This document shows, one piece after another, positions 33,467-44,755 of a stretch of DNA of 64,000 bases. Origin of the DNA: Paraconiothyrium sp. Pb-2020 (Eukaryota; Ascomycota; Dothideomycetes; Pleosporales; Didymosphaeriaceae); contig JAJUBI010000004.1 of NCBI GenBank assembly GCA_022419385.1, positions 1,652,047 to 1,716,046 on the forward strand. Direction: 5' to 3'. Position 1 is the stretch's first letter, and each line of letters starts with the position of its first letter. Below the pieces are notes generated by a model, which was given only the letters and a program-made list of their open reading frames with translations, did no database searches and had not been told where the DNA came from. The position numbers were made by a program, and so were the translations under genes.

Positions 33467-34372
33467 ATGAATGATCCTACGATACTTGTTATGGGTGCGA
33501 CAGGCAAGCAAGGACATGCGACTATCGCAGCGCTCGAAGCGTTGGCCCCACCAACCCCGCCGATCCGGAAGCCAACAATCCTCGCTCTTACCCGATCATC
33601 AGCCTCGTCCAAAGCGCAAACCCTCAAAAGCGAGTTCCCTGACATAGATCTCGTAGAAGGGGATGCAGCGGAGCCCCAGCCTATCTTCAGTTCGCATCCG
33701 AACATTACCTCAGTTTTTCTAGTTACTGTTCCACCGAATGACGAACAACATGCGCTTCCGATAATCGATGCGGCAATTGCTCATGGTGTATCTCACATCG
33801 TATTTAGCAGCGTCGATCGAGGTGGCGAGAGCGTTAGCTGGGAAAATGCAACGACTGTGCCACATTTCGCAGCAAAGCACAGGATCGAATTGTACCTAAG
33901 AGAAAAGACACGAGGCACTCGCACTAAGTGGACAATATTGAGGCCCGCGGGCTTCATGGACAACTATAACCCCGACTTCTTTGGAAAGATGATGGCTGGG
34001 CTATGGGCAACAATGCAGGCTGATAAAAAGATGCAGCTTGTGAGCGTGAATGACATCGGGATTATTGCAGCAAATATTTTGACAGATGTCGGACGTTGGA
34101 AGGAAAGAGCTGTGGGTATAGCTGGGGATGATTTGACCTTCAGTCAGGCAGAAGTTATCTTTCAGAGGGTACGAGGGTATAGAATGCCTCGGCTCTGGGG
34201 TATGCCTAGTCGTGCATTGAGGTGGGGAGTTGATGATGCAGGAAAGAGTATGGATTGGTTTGAAAGGGAAGGGTTCAAAGTCGACATGGAGATATTGAAA
34301 GCGGAGGGCTTTGAAGTGCAAAGCTTTGAGCAGTGGTTGAGATCCTCTAATCATTCACAATCTGATCACTAA
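33467..34372 (+). CDS. NmrA-like NAD(P)-binding family protein
   Basis: Intronless, 301 aa. The dinucleotide-binding motif GATGKQG is at residues 10-16 after the first beta strand (PTILVM). Other atypical short-chain reductase landmarks of the NmrA/HSCARG type are FLVTVPPNDEQHALPIIDAA, HIVFSSVDRGGE (no YxxxK catalytic pair) and WTILRPAGFMDNY. Such proteins act as redox sensors or as isoflavone-reductase-like enzymes. The substrate is unknown. ATG 33467 immediately precedes the first strand, as expected for this family. Confidence 0.9.
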   Translation: MNDPTILVMGATGKQGHATIAALEALAPPTPPIRKPTILALTRSSASSKAQTLKSEFPDIDLVEGDAAEPQPIFSSHPNITSVFLVTVPPNDEQHALPIIDAAIAHGVSHIVFSSVDRGGESVSWENATTVPHFAAKHRIELYLREKTRGTRTKWTILRPAGFMDNYNPDFFGKMMAGLWATMQADKKMQLVSVNDIGIIAANILTDVGRWKERAVGIAGDDLTFSQAEVIFQRVRGYRMPRLWGMPSRALRWGVDDAGKSMDWFEREGFKVDMEILKAEGFEVQSFEQWLRSSNHSQSDH

Positions 34373-35365
34373 CAATCAAAGCTTGGATTCGGGTCTCCTC
34401 TGAGCATTTAATATCTGTTAAAATGGACCGACTGACTAGATAGTATGAATCAATTTACACCGTTAAAGCAACGTAAAGTTATAAACTGTGCATGCATAGG
34501 GGAGGCGCGATTCGAATCTGTTGTACAACCTCCAAATGAACAAACACTACTGTATATTCACAAGGGATAGTGCAGGTGGTTCGAGCTACGCAGTCCTACT
34601 GGAATCAAAGCACCTTATTCGACAAGCTGAGAGGCACACTGACCGTCCTACTCCCCTTCTTTCCCCCTGCCATACAATGCACCTAAAACTCCCACCGCAC
34701 TGCGCGCTGTTACGAACGTGTTAGATTCATTGATACCAACTTTGAGCGCTGTCTCTTCACAAAGCTGACCGTTGGTCACAGAGGCATTATCACCGCCATT
34801 ACCCGCTCCGTCAGCTTCTACGAAATTGACCCTGAGTCAGATCCAACATGGTACGCGCCAAATCTGATCCCGGGACGAATTGTTGAACCAAGCGCGAATC
34901 TAGCTCCTGTGTTCTTGTTTCGTGTCCTTTGAACCCCTGCTGAGAATCGTCTACAGGTGGACGCGCATCAAGGTAGACAACCACTAAGACTCTGGCGCAG
35001 ACAGAATTGGCCACTCCGAACAAATCTGGGAAAGGAGACCCCAGGCCTGGCGGCGGCGCGATAACGCCTGCCTATTTCAACTGAATCGGGCATGGCGCCC
35101 TGGCTCTGCTGCCTGCGCAGCACTAGTTCTTAGCGCCATATCAGCGCGATGGACATTTTTTTCAGGCAGCAACCGCTTTGACTTGGAGTGATTGCGTCGC
35201 AGTTGGAAAGCGAAAGTTGAGACAAAGCTTCCTTCGCTGAAATCTGCCCCTTCTGGCTCGTGTCACTACAATAACGCCTCTGATTTTAATTGCAAGGTCA
35301 GAACAACACCAGGCATTCCTCAAGATTGGCTCTGTGTCTCCGCAATAGTGGAGATACAACTAGAA
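34373..35365. other. Intergenic
   Basis: No gene recognised. The frame of the next gene is open upstream from 35192 but lacks an ATG before 35366. Confidence 0.5.
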
Positions 35366-36682
35366 ATGACGAGCATGAATATTTCTGCGCGATGGCGACC
35401 GCTTGCAGCCAGCGAAGCTGTATCCGAAGAAATCGATCGCCGTACGGAATCCGAGACTCACTCTTTGAACTCTGTGTCCATCAAGCGTCGAGCACCAGCT
35501 GAGGATCGTCCGTGGACTAGTCCAAAAGTATTCCACACCATCTTCAACCCAGAGGATGACAACAACAAGTTGTACAACGATGTTGTAGCACCTAGCATTC
35601 CAAAAGTCTTGCAAGGGGAGAATTGCAGCTTCTTCGCTTATGGTCATTCTGGCAGTGGCAAAACGCATACAATTATCGGCTATGACTTCCTAGAAAGTAA
35701 AAATCTTGGACTATGCCTCCGCGCAGCCAAAGAGCTCTTCGACGCATTTAACAATCAACATGTCTGTCAAAGACTGGGCATCGGACTCAGTTTGTTCGAG
35801 TTGCGCAGGAAAACTGCTTTCGATCTGCTCAATAATCGAACTCAATGCTTTGTTAGGGAGGGTGCCGATGGGAAAGTCCACATCCGAGGGGATACCGAGA
35901 TGCTGGAAGGGGGCAAGGTTAGAGTGCGTCCCATTGTCCAACAACCGTGCTGGGACTTTGAATCTTTTCAACAGAAGCTCGTCAAGGGCCTTGCGCAGCG
36001 CACCACGGGCTCGTCTAGCGTCCATAATGAAAGCTCCAGAACTCATGCATTTCTGCAATTGGAGATTGTGAATCAGTCATTAATAGACGCGAGGAATGCA
36101 TTGTTTGATCGGCAGTCCGAACTGGTTCCTGTGGGAAAGCTTGCAACGGACATCATGGTGGAAGAGGAGACAAAGAGCACTCGCGGACCAGACGGAAAGT
36201 GGGTACCTAATCCCGATTACCAGAAGGATCAAACACGTATCGACACTATCGAGGCAGAAAAAGCTCGCTGTGAGGCTCGGGTTTCAGATGCAGAGGGAGA
36301 TATCGATGCTATCATCAAATCGAGCCCCACCCCATGCCTAGGAGCGAAGATGATGTTCGTGGATCTCGCCGGCGCAGAGTATTACGAGGCGAACGAATCC
36401 CGATCGCAAGCATCGAAGCAGACTCCACAGGACCGTCAAGAAAGCCGACAGATCAACAGTGATCTGCTGGCGCTGAAGGAGGTTATGAGGGCTTGGTCAC
36501 GAAGCCAGAAGAGAATCCCTTTCCGATCGTCGACTCTGACAATGATACTTCGAGAACATTTCACGAGCTCGGATAAGGGAAACTCCACTATCATCGTCAC
36601 AGTCTCACCTGCAGCGGAGCAATTTGCAGGGACGCTCAATTCTCTCAAGTATGCAAGTCTGATAGGAGCCGTAAAGACCTGA
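35366..36682 (+). CDS. Kinesin-like motor-domain protein
   Basis: Intronless, 438 aa from ATG 35366, which directly precedes the first motor strand (MNISARWRPL). P-loop GHSGSGKTH at residues 93-101, switch I NESSRTH at 221-227, switch II DLAGAE at 333-338 (DLAGSE in most kinesins), and LNSLKYAS close to the end as in the last motor helix. The insert between switch I and II is long and charged. There is no stalk coiled coil and no tail after the motor, so the protein is motor-only. It may be a divergent or degenerate kinesin rather than a cargo transporter. The nucleotide-binding residues are intact, arguing against a pseudogene. Confidence 0.85.
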   Translation: MTSMNISARWRPLAASEAVSEEIDRRTESETHSLNSVSIKRRAPAEDRPWTSPKVFHTIFNPEDDNNKLYNDVVAPSIPKVLQGENCSFFAYGHSGSGKTHTIIGYDFLESKNLGLCLRAAKELFDAFNNQHVCQRLGIGLSLFELRRKTAFDLLNNRTQCFVREGADGKVHIRGDTEMLEGGKVRVRPIVQQPCWDFESFQQKLVKGLAQRTTGSSSVHNESSRTHAFLQLEIVNQSLIDARNALFDRQSELVPVGKLATDIMVEEETKSTRGPDGKWVPNPDYQKDQTRIDTIEAEKARCEARVSDAEGDIDAIIKSSPTPCLGAKMMFVDLAGAEYYEANESRSQASKQTPQDRQESRQINSDLLALKEVMRAWSRSQKRIPFRSSTLTMILREHFTSSDKGNSTIIVTVSPAAEQFAGTLNSLKYASLIGAVKT

Positions 36683-38650
36683 ACACGTCCTCGCACCCGT
36701 CTCAGGTCTGTAACGATACTCAGCCCTAACTACTAGCATTCTCCTATGTGATCCAAATAGTGTAGATAGATTCTTAAGCTCCGAGATCATGTTCGATATT
36801 GCTCACTGTTTGCGGCATTCTCCTAGAGCGACGACAGCATCATTCTTGCTTTGCCTGGGAGATCTTGAATACGACGGTCGCGTTCGAACTGCGCTACTTG
36901 AACAGGCGCAAGCCCAAGCGGAGACCAACCAGTGCGCTTGACGCCAATGCGCTCATCTTACCTCGAAGCGTCTACTTAGACAAGTTGGTGTGACCTGATG
37001 TCGGACAAATCATAAAATAGGAGACGCGAAGACCTGCTTTTCATTCTTAGCATAGGTAGATATCTAGAGCTAGGCGTGGTGCCATATCCATTGAGCCACA
37101 AGCTCGTGTGACTCTAGTACAAAAGTGCACAAGTGGTGGAGAGCACAGGCGGCGCCTGTATCATGTAGGGACATTGCGGAGAGTTGAACATAGTGGGTGA
37201 CCGTCGAAAGGATAATCCTGAACAGTATCGGGTCTATATGAATCTGTCCGAAGTAGCGTGCTACAGCTTCCTACACCAGCAGGCGTGGTCAACGAGACAA
37301 TTGCAACTAGGTCAAGCACCGAGATAATCATGCAGAGCATGCGCAAGCACCTGGACAATATCGTGGAGTCAGCCAGCGTCCCTGCGCGGCTCTTGTGCGT
37401 GGCTGGGCCATCTGCTGTTCCGCGACCTCAGCATTGACCTTGATCTCCCGCCAGCTGGCCTTGTGATGGTCGCAAATGATATCAGGTGATAACGCTGGAT
37501 CCTTAGTTAGGGTCGGTGTCGTGAGACTCGGAAACACGTCGGAAATGGATGTGAACAGCTTTGTCTATAGCTTCCCTTGGGCTTCCGAAACAGGGGTCGT
37601 GTGTAGCTCCTTCATTTCTTGCTCGGTCATTCAGCGTTCATGGACGCATGAGTTATACCTGTGATTATTCTAGCTGTCGCTCCGAGGAAGTATGTGTAAA
37701 CTCCCAGTTACACGCTTTTGGGCAAAGAAGGGACTAGGCAAGCGTATTAAAAGAGTGGAACTGGACTGCTATCCTTGCGTTCGAGAGATTTGATCGAGAG
37801 GTTTGAGAATCTAAGCGCAATCCGTGCGTGGAGCTTCGTCTCGTTATGTACCTCTTTCTGATTGAGACGAATTTAGATTCATCATGCAATCCGGGGTCTG
37901 ATATGGATATGAGAGAGTGAAGGCTCGAAGGATATCTTGGATACTTCCTGACTACCCATCTCCACGCATCAACATATGATAACCTTCACCCAAACTTCTA
38001 ATCCAACTCAATTCGGGCGGTTCAGGTTCGACGCGTTCGAGAGACTCGCAGCGATTTCAATACACAGTTCGAGTTTTTCTGGTCTGATGAAGGAAGAGTT
38101 GTTCCTAAGGTATTCACTGGCAAATTGGGGGCGCCCGAGGAATGCGGTGCATTGTTGAGGCGCAGCTGCCAAAGAAATTGAAGAGCTTCTGTAATCTTTA
38201 CCCAAACATCACCTGCAATTTAGTTCGCCTCGAAGCCAGGCTAAGGCGGTGAGGATCTCCGAACAGCACAACTTGCAGGGTGTGCGTCATCCCGCGGAGA
38301 TTTCGCCATCAGGGCACTGCAAGGCGTGATCATAGTGCGTTGTCATGCGAGCGACATGTGTAACATGCTCGTGCGCAGAATCTTCGCAAACGGCTGAAAG
38401 AGATACCAGCACCTGTATTCCTAGGCGTACTTCGCAACAGGTTGCGTATGTCGGGAGGATTAATAAGATAGTTCAAGCTGACAAGCCACAGACACGGTGA
38501 TCTCTTCCCTAGTGTTATCGTTACTTAACAATTAATGCGCAATTACGTCATTATTTACATAACTTCTAATAAAAGGCCTAATCAAGGCTGCCTCAGTGTT
38601 TCCGAAGATGCCAAATCACGCAACTAACGCAGTGCATTCCCATCCTAACC
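36683..38650. other. Intergenic, nothing recognised
   Basis: About 2 kb without identifiable coding sequence. The last part (38500-38600) is AT-rich. Confidence 0.5.
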
Positions 38651-39586
38651 TTAAAGCTGTAGTGGCGAAAGCGACCAACAGCTAGCAAAGATTACCACGG
38701 TCATGGCCGGTATCACAAATGGACCAACCGCCGGCAACTTCAGCCTCTTGCTCACCATGCTAGCGCCGACGGCGATCACGGGAACTATCGCCGGGTGGAA
38801 TTCGCACCAGGTACCTAGGAAGAAAACCTTGAAGAGGATATCCTCCGATGTCCAGTCCAACCACGCACAGACAGCCACAGCTGTCGATACAAGCAATGCT
38901 GCATATGGAATCGTAATCCCTTCATAGTAGAGTGCCTTGCCGTGTGCATCCTTTGGTATCACGTCTGCAGTGATGTTGAATCTTGCTAACCTAGAGACAC
39001 CGCAGAGCACATAGAATATCAACACAACTTGGTCCACCGGTGTGCGAAAGCCAATGGAGTAAAACATCATTGTCGGAGCGACACCGAATGTGATCTGGAA
39101 GTGCATAAGCAGACAGACGAAAGTGCCAACTACGCAAGTTGCAAATGGGGAAGATGGGAACAAAGGTCAAGCCCTACAAGATCCGAGAGGCTATCGAGCT
39201 ATTTACCCATTTCAGAGCATTCGTTTCTCCATCTTGCAACTATCCCATCCTAGCGGTCGAACTCATAACCGAGGTATACAAACACATGGGCGGTGATCAA
39301 GGATTGTTGCATAGAACAGAAGATAGAAAGAACTGAATTCTTGTCAGTTACTAGTTACTGTCATGGTCTTTGCTCTCACCTCCGCAAATCGCTGCATTCG
39401 CAGTCAGCTAAATTAGGGCGTATGGACTCACTTCTGGTAGCGTGGTTTTCACATACCATTTGACAGCGTGACATAGTCAGCGACTCGGAGATGCCTATGT
39501 TGAATCGATGTTTAGTTGCGTAAATGTTTACCCAAAGGAACTGCGGACCTTATTAGATCAAATTTGACCTCTCGAGTGACAGCCAT
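38651..39586 (-). pseudogene. Phosphatidylserine synthase (CDP-diacylglycerol-serine O-phosphatidyltransferase) pseudogene
   Basis: Likely exons on the minus strand: 39586-~39549, 39494-39457, 39391-39380 (12 nt), 39332-39179, 39094-38651. Spliced, they read IRHLRVADYVTLSN, AICGVLSIF, then the CDP-alcohol phosphotransferase motif DG-x2-AR...LDSLSD, then ITFGVAPTMMFYSIGFRTP and a C-terminus with LSRLARFN-like CGVSRLARFNITAD and FEFHP-like CEFHPAIVP. This is the topology and motif order of CHO1/PSS enzymes, which make phosphatidylserine in the ER. Two in-frame TAG codons break the catalytic region: one directly before the DG of the motif (FDR-stop-DG) and one just before LDSLSD. All splice sites are otherwise usable. 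The first exon junction is a weak donor and the least certain. A working copy presumably exists elsewhere. Confidence 0.75.
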
Positions 39587-40508
39587 GTTGTTGCTTAACG
39601 AAGATCACAAGATAGTGATTCTGATCTGGCATAGAATCGGTGAAGTATAGAAATCTTGTTGTTCGGTGATACACAATCATATTTCCGTCCAGTGCGGACG
39701 ACGTTCAACTTATACATGGTCTGAAGATCGCGGATGGGCCGTCGGGTTGATCCTTGCCGAACCCAAGTATTTGGACCGTTAGTCCCGCAGGGTTTACACA
39801 GCATCCCTGTTCCTGCAGCCGCGGCAGAACGCGATTAGTGTGACGCGATAAGGACGGCTCGCTACGCCAAAGTGGAGAACTTCAATCATTGCTAGGGGGC
39901 CAGTGTCACGCTTTGTACGTGGCTTACATTGTGGCCAATAGCGCTTGCGACTTACCCTTGACAGTCTTCGTTCGAACCTTCACGGCCTCCCCGACGATCG
40001 AGGAATAACACTCGAATCGTCCAGCGCTGTTCACAGCTTCCAGAGTTGTCGTTTACGTCATAGATCAACGAGTAAAGATTGATCGCTTACAACCGAGCGA
40101 GCTATTGAAACCCGATTATGGATATAGAATACATTGTCACTTAGTATTAACTAGTTTTTTGTTTTTCAACTATTGTATCTTGGGCCGGAAAAAATAACAC
40201 GCACATGTGGTGATCATTCGTTGAGGGATATCATTGATTGTCGCTCAAACCTTAGCCGCGTTGTTCTGTCGTGGCGGGCGTTCTTCGTGGAATTTCGTTG
40301 GTTGTGACCACGAAGTGGATGCGACTAGTATTATTTAAGATCAGAAGGTGCTGGCTACGTTTGGAGAAAATACATCTGGTCAATTGCAGTACCACGCGAA
40401 AACGGAGTGTCAATTCCTGAGCCTTTCGTCATATTCTTCTATATCTTTGAAGCTCCGCACTTTACACCTACCATACGCACTGTAGAAAGGACCAAGGAGA
40501 AGATAGAG
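39587..40508. other. Intergenic
   Basis: No gene recognised. The frame upstream of ATG 40509 is open from 40407 but has no ATG before 40509. Confidence 0.5.
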
Positions 40509-41578
40509 ATGTCGCTCAAACATTACTTGCAGATGGCCTACAAGGAGGTTGGCCTAACTTCGGAAGCCGAACTCCGCTCTATCGAGCCATTGGAAGGAAC
40601 CTTAAAATCAGAAAGCGAAAACCTTCTCCTGGTATACGGCGGCTCGTTCAATCCTCCGCACCGAGGGCACATAGATGTCATTTTATCAGGGCTGAGACCA
40701 GAGGTAGCGGCAGTTGGAATCGTGATCCTGCCTAGTGAAGACTGGCATTTGAGAGGTAAGATATCTAACAGTCATCCGGAGTTTTTCCTTCCACAAAAGC
40801 GCAGAGCGGATCTTTTGCGGGTCATTTCGTCAATCCCGAGAGAGAGGGTGTGGGTGTGGACAACCACATGGTACCCCTTCAAACCATTCTGCAAGGCCTT
40901 ATTCCGGTTGACCAAGGCGGACGGGTTCAAGCTGGCATTCGCACGGTTGGTCGGGCCGGATAATTTGGATTTACAAGATCCTCTCAACATCATGCCATTC
41001 GCCTTTGCTGTTGTACTGGTCACAAACAGAGCACGACATGTCGCTACCCACTTTCTTCCAAATGGTGTGCCAGTAACGTGGAATGGATTCGGGGAATGGT
41101 CCCGTAGCATGCATGATCATGTCGATGGTCAGTGCATGCATTGCTTCTAAATGACACCTTCCCATTATAGCTGACTGGTTTTGTCTAGATGGTGGGGATG
41201 CTGGCCAAGCCGAGATTGTATTATGGAAATGCACAGGTGTATGTGACGATGATCACTTAAAGAGGGGCTGTGAGGATGGTTCGTGCATTTATACCTATGA
41301 AAACACACCCCCTAACTAGGACTGACTGATTTCGGCTAGGCTACGGTGAGGGGGGCCAAGCTGAGGTTGTGCTCAGGACATGCACAGATGCATGTGACGG
41401 TAGTCATCTAAAGAGGGGATACTACCTTCAACATGCGAAAACTCTCTCCTCTGACATCAGCTCGACAAACTTGCGACAGGCTTTGGTTCATGATCACCTA
41501 CTCGATGAAGCAAGCCTCAATCAGCTAAGCACCGAAGCTCTTTTAGCGCTTTTGGGACCGGTTCTGCGGGAAAATTGA
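40509..41578 (+). CDS. Nicotinate/nicotinamide nucleotide adenylyltransferase-like protein with a duplicated exon
   Basis: Three exons 40509-41127, 41189-41278, 41340-41578 sum to 948 nt (315 aa). The nucleotidyltransferase motif GGSFNPPHRGH is at residues 44-54, and the C-terminus has the expected second motif (ISSTNLRQAL, ISSTxxR type). The family uses ATP to adenylate pyridine mononucleotides in NAD synthesis. The protein is divergent and the substrate should be treated as open. Exon 2 encodes GQAEIVLWKCT and CDDDHLKRG; the start of exon 3 encodes GQAEVVLRTCT and CDGSHLKRG, a tandem copy. Exon 2 is phase 1-1, so it can be included or skipped without a frame change. It converges with the kinase-like gene at 41909. 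Confidence 0.8.
41128..41429 (+). repeat. Tandem duplication of an intron-plus-exon unit (2 x 151 bp)
   Basis: 41128-41278 (intron + exon 2) and 41279-41429 (intron + start of exon 3) align along their length. The introns share a GTGCAT start region and GACTGACTG...CTAG ends; the exons share GGCCAAGC, TGCACAG, TGTGACG and TAAAGAGGGG. By eye roughly 70 percent identical, so the duplication is not recent. Confidence 0.8.
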
Positions 41579-41908
41579 TTAATACATGTATACAGTAGTC
41601 GGATGGGGCCTGTCCACCATCTTGTCATGTTATTGTCGCGCGAATGCACTTGGATACAAAGGCGAGTGGATGCCGTTAAGGTGGCATAGGGTGACACAAT
41701 AGATACCGGGGACTCTTAGACAATCGAAGAGTAGCTTATGAATTCAAACGAACTAGTGTCTCGAAGGCAAATATACAAGTGGTCGAGATGTGCGATACCT
41801 CATGTGTGGAGGTCCAACCAAAAGTTGGTCATCATGTGGGATATATAGCAACGAGGATTTGACTAACCCAGGTCGCATTCCTATATCCAGGTGTCACAAA
41901 TGACGCAG

Positions 41909-43384
41909 TTAGACCAAAGTTTCAGGCAGATGCGGCGCAACATATGCTCCTGTGACCGAGGGATCGATTCGCGGGTCGTACTTGTCGATGCCCTCGATTG
42001 GGGCATACTTCTCGCAAAGATAGCACATGTTATTGTAAGCACTACAAAGCACGATTTGTCAGTCCATCGTACGTATATATCCAGAAAGGGATCTGCAGTA
42101 AGGGACGAAGATCAGGAGATGCTCTTACGTTCTTCGCAACGAAGTTCCTGGATGACCCACAGAGTAGTTGATGTCATTTTTCAGACTATATAGTCTGTTC
42201 CTATCATCGAATTCAGCAGCGGGCTCCGCTGCAGGATAGTGGCGGAGGTAGTGCTTCGTGTATTCTTTCGAACGGAATAATGAGCTGAATTGGCATCCCC
42301 AAATCCCTAATTCGACTGCGTACAGATTCAGTGAGCGTACTGTATATGATGGAGCTCACAAGGGTCGGCATTGTCTGTGGATAGTACTTACTCTCGTTGT
42401 GACCGTAGTACGACCCGGCATCGAAAAGAATGCTTTTGCCGGTCTTCACTTGGATGCCCATATTCCCTTCCCAGAGGTCACCATGTATGATAGAAGGCTT
42501 GAGGACCCTGCCATCTGACTGAAGAGACCCAAGCAACCTTGGAATGATAATTTCGGCTACCTGCTTAATTGCTCGTTCCATCTCCACCCACGGACCATTA
42601 GTAGCCAGGTCTCTCTCACGGACGCCAAGAAACATGTTGGTGAAGAAGGTCGCCCAACTGTCCTGCCAATCGACGACGTTGGTAATCTGACCGTCGCATG
42701 TCTGGACATCGACGCCAAACTTGCCCATGGGAGACATACTGACTTGATGTAGCTGTGAAAGTCGCTTTGTTAACTCTGCCGGGTCAGGGGCTATCGTGAC
42801 ATCCATATCAACGAACTCAGATAGGTAGAAGTACGTGGGTGGATTTGCAATCTTGTACCTGCCGAAGCCGATCGGCTTGGGTAGGAAGTCACCCATGAGG
42901 TCATAGATGATCTTGGAAGATTCATATTCCCCATTCAACATTGTCATGCCATGACGCTCGAAGGCAACCTGTTGGAGCCAGAGAATACCTTTTTTCGTTA
43001 AGTGTTCATTGCAAAGACTTGCCTTGAGAAAATAAGTAGTGTCTCTCCCATCATCCTCGCATACTACCACTCTACCAGTGATGGCGTACGCACTGGTGCC
43101 AAAATGCTCAACTGATACAAATTTTCTGCCCTCGGGTAAAACTAGATAGATTGTGCAGTCACGAGTCAGTCGAGTGCTCGATGTCAAAGTTCTAAGGATC
43201 CAGTAGGTGGAGGCAGCATACCTTCAATAACGGCCTCGTCAATTGGGAAAGCTCCGTTAAGGAGAGTGAGTCTCTCCTTGATGGTAAGCCGAGAAGATTT
43301 GTATGCGTCATTGTCATAAGTAGTTCCTAACAGTCCTCCCCTCAAAGACGCTACGTCAGTAGATTTCACCATCTTGGGTTCCAT
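41909..43384 (-). CDS. Fructosamine/ketosamine-3-kinase family protein
   Basis: Four exons on the minus strand: 43384-43222, 43141-42392, 42339-42129, 42041-41909 (1257 nt, 418 aa). The family phosphorylates sugar adducts on lysines so that they come off glycated proteins. Landmarks: VLPEGRKFVSVEHFGTSAYA (exon 1/2 junction), IIHGDLWEGN with HGD at 274-276, LFDAGSYYGHNE, and after intron 2 RSLNLYAVELGIWG and EFDDRNRLYSLKNDINYS-type sequence (GHNE..E..LxxW...DxRNxLYxxK). The last exon gives NNMCYLCEKYAPIEGIDKYD. Without these introns the frame ends early at 42213, so a single-exon annotation would lose the conserved C-terminus. The frame upstream of 43384 is open for 12 codons but begins with TTG, so I chose the ATG. 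Confidence 0.88.
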
Positions 43385-44755
43385 GTCAAAGTTCAAAAGC
43401 GAGTTCCTTGCAGAAACCAAGGTGTAAAGATGTGCTTACAGCTATTAACTCCATATGAAATAGTGAAGAAGAATTCAAGAAGCATTACCGAGCATGGGCC
43501 GTGCATCAACAACGATCACGCCGACTGACCACTGCCCAGGGGGGAGAAAAGCCCTCTAGCATGGTAGATTGACCCTATCTCCAGACTATGCTTGATTCGA
43601 GCTTAGTGCATTATTGTTCTCCTGACGATGCTTTGTCGCACGGCATTTTGCGGCAAGCCAGATACGGTATTGGGGTGGTTTTGGCAGTCATGTTGTGTAA
43701 GGACTCATCGTTCTCAACCCCTGCTCTATCACCACCACCTAAGTCTCCCCGATCCCGTCATTGCTAGAAGAACAAGCCTAATTGCGAAATACATTAGAGT
43801 GTATCGCCAAATTGCTTGAACTAAGGAATTATGGAGCCAGGCATATATCCATATCGTACATATTCGATTATAGCGTCACAGTGCGATCATGTTATGTTAT
43901 TCTTCTCCATGCCTCAAGATGGCATATTAGGGTAAAGGCTGGAAAAGATAGTTCTGCGTTGGTTGTGGGCGCCTGGAAGGTGTGGCGAAGGGTGAGGTCC
44001 CCAAATAGTCGGTTCGACCCGCTCAGTGGCTTTGCTCGCTTGGTAGTATTGAACGTTAGCACAAAGTCTTACTGATACGGGGCGGGCACCCCGTGCCGTG
44101 CCGCTGCCTGCATGGCGTGCTAAAAGCTAATGCAGTCACTCTGACCGCGGGCACTTCGTTCCGTTTCCGCGGCGCTAAAGTAGCAGGCTTAACGTTACTA
44201 CTACATCCAAAGTTCGGAGTAATCATTCTGGCCCGACTACCTCATAGTACTGTAATACCTCGTCGTGAGCTGAAATGGCGCCTTCCTGGGCGAAGTATGG
44301 CTATTAGGCATCGACGGTGTACGTATACCAGGATTACGCTTAGAGCGATGCTGAATGGCGTTAGGAAAGCCGAGTCTCCACTGGGAAACGACGCCATCTT
44401 CAAGCCCTGCGGGGAGATGCAATCCTCTTTGCCTGATCTTATTTTGTTGTTGCTCTGCGGTTTCGTCAGAGACATCACACGGCTCGCGACAGCTCGAACC
44501 GGGTGTCTCCATCAATTCTTCCGGGGAAGCAGAATGGATGAAGGCTAACATAGTAACAATCTGAATGATATCAGGAGTTGACGATTTGAAGACGTTCAGT
44601 TGTACCAACATTGCTCTGCTAATTGATAGATATGGACTAGCAGTGGCCACAACGAGGCTCGTCCATTGTGCAGTGTAAGCTCGATTGCTCAATACAGCCT
44701 TTCCCGCCTTGCTCTGCACGTACTCTTAGACAGCGCTCGTGGGAGATGCAACATT
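43385..44755. other. Intergenic
   Basis: Promoter of the ketosamine-kinase-like gene, then ~1 kb without a recognisable gene. Overlapping open frames at 44.1-44.7 kb on both strands have no recognisable domain. Confidence 0.45.

Noticed and set aside
44237..44719. 160-codon minus-strand frame downstream of the aldolase
   Set aside because: No domain; overlaps an equally long plus-strand frame, so chance cannot be excluded.
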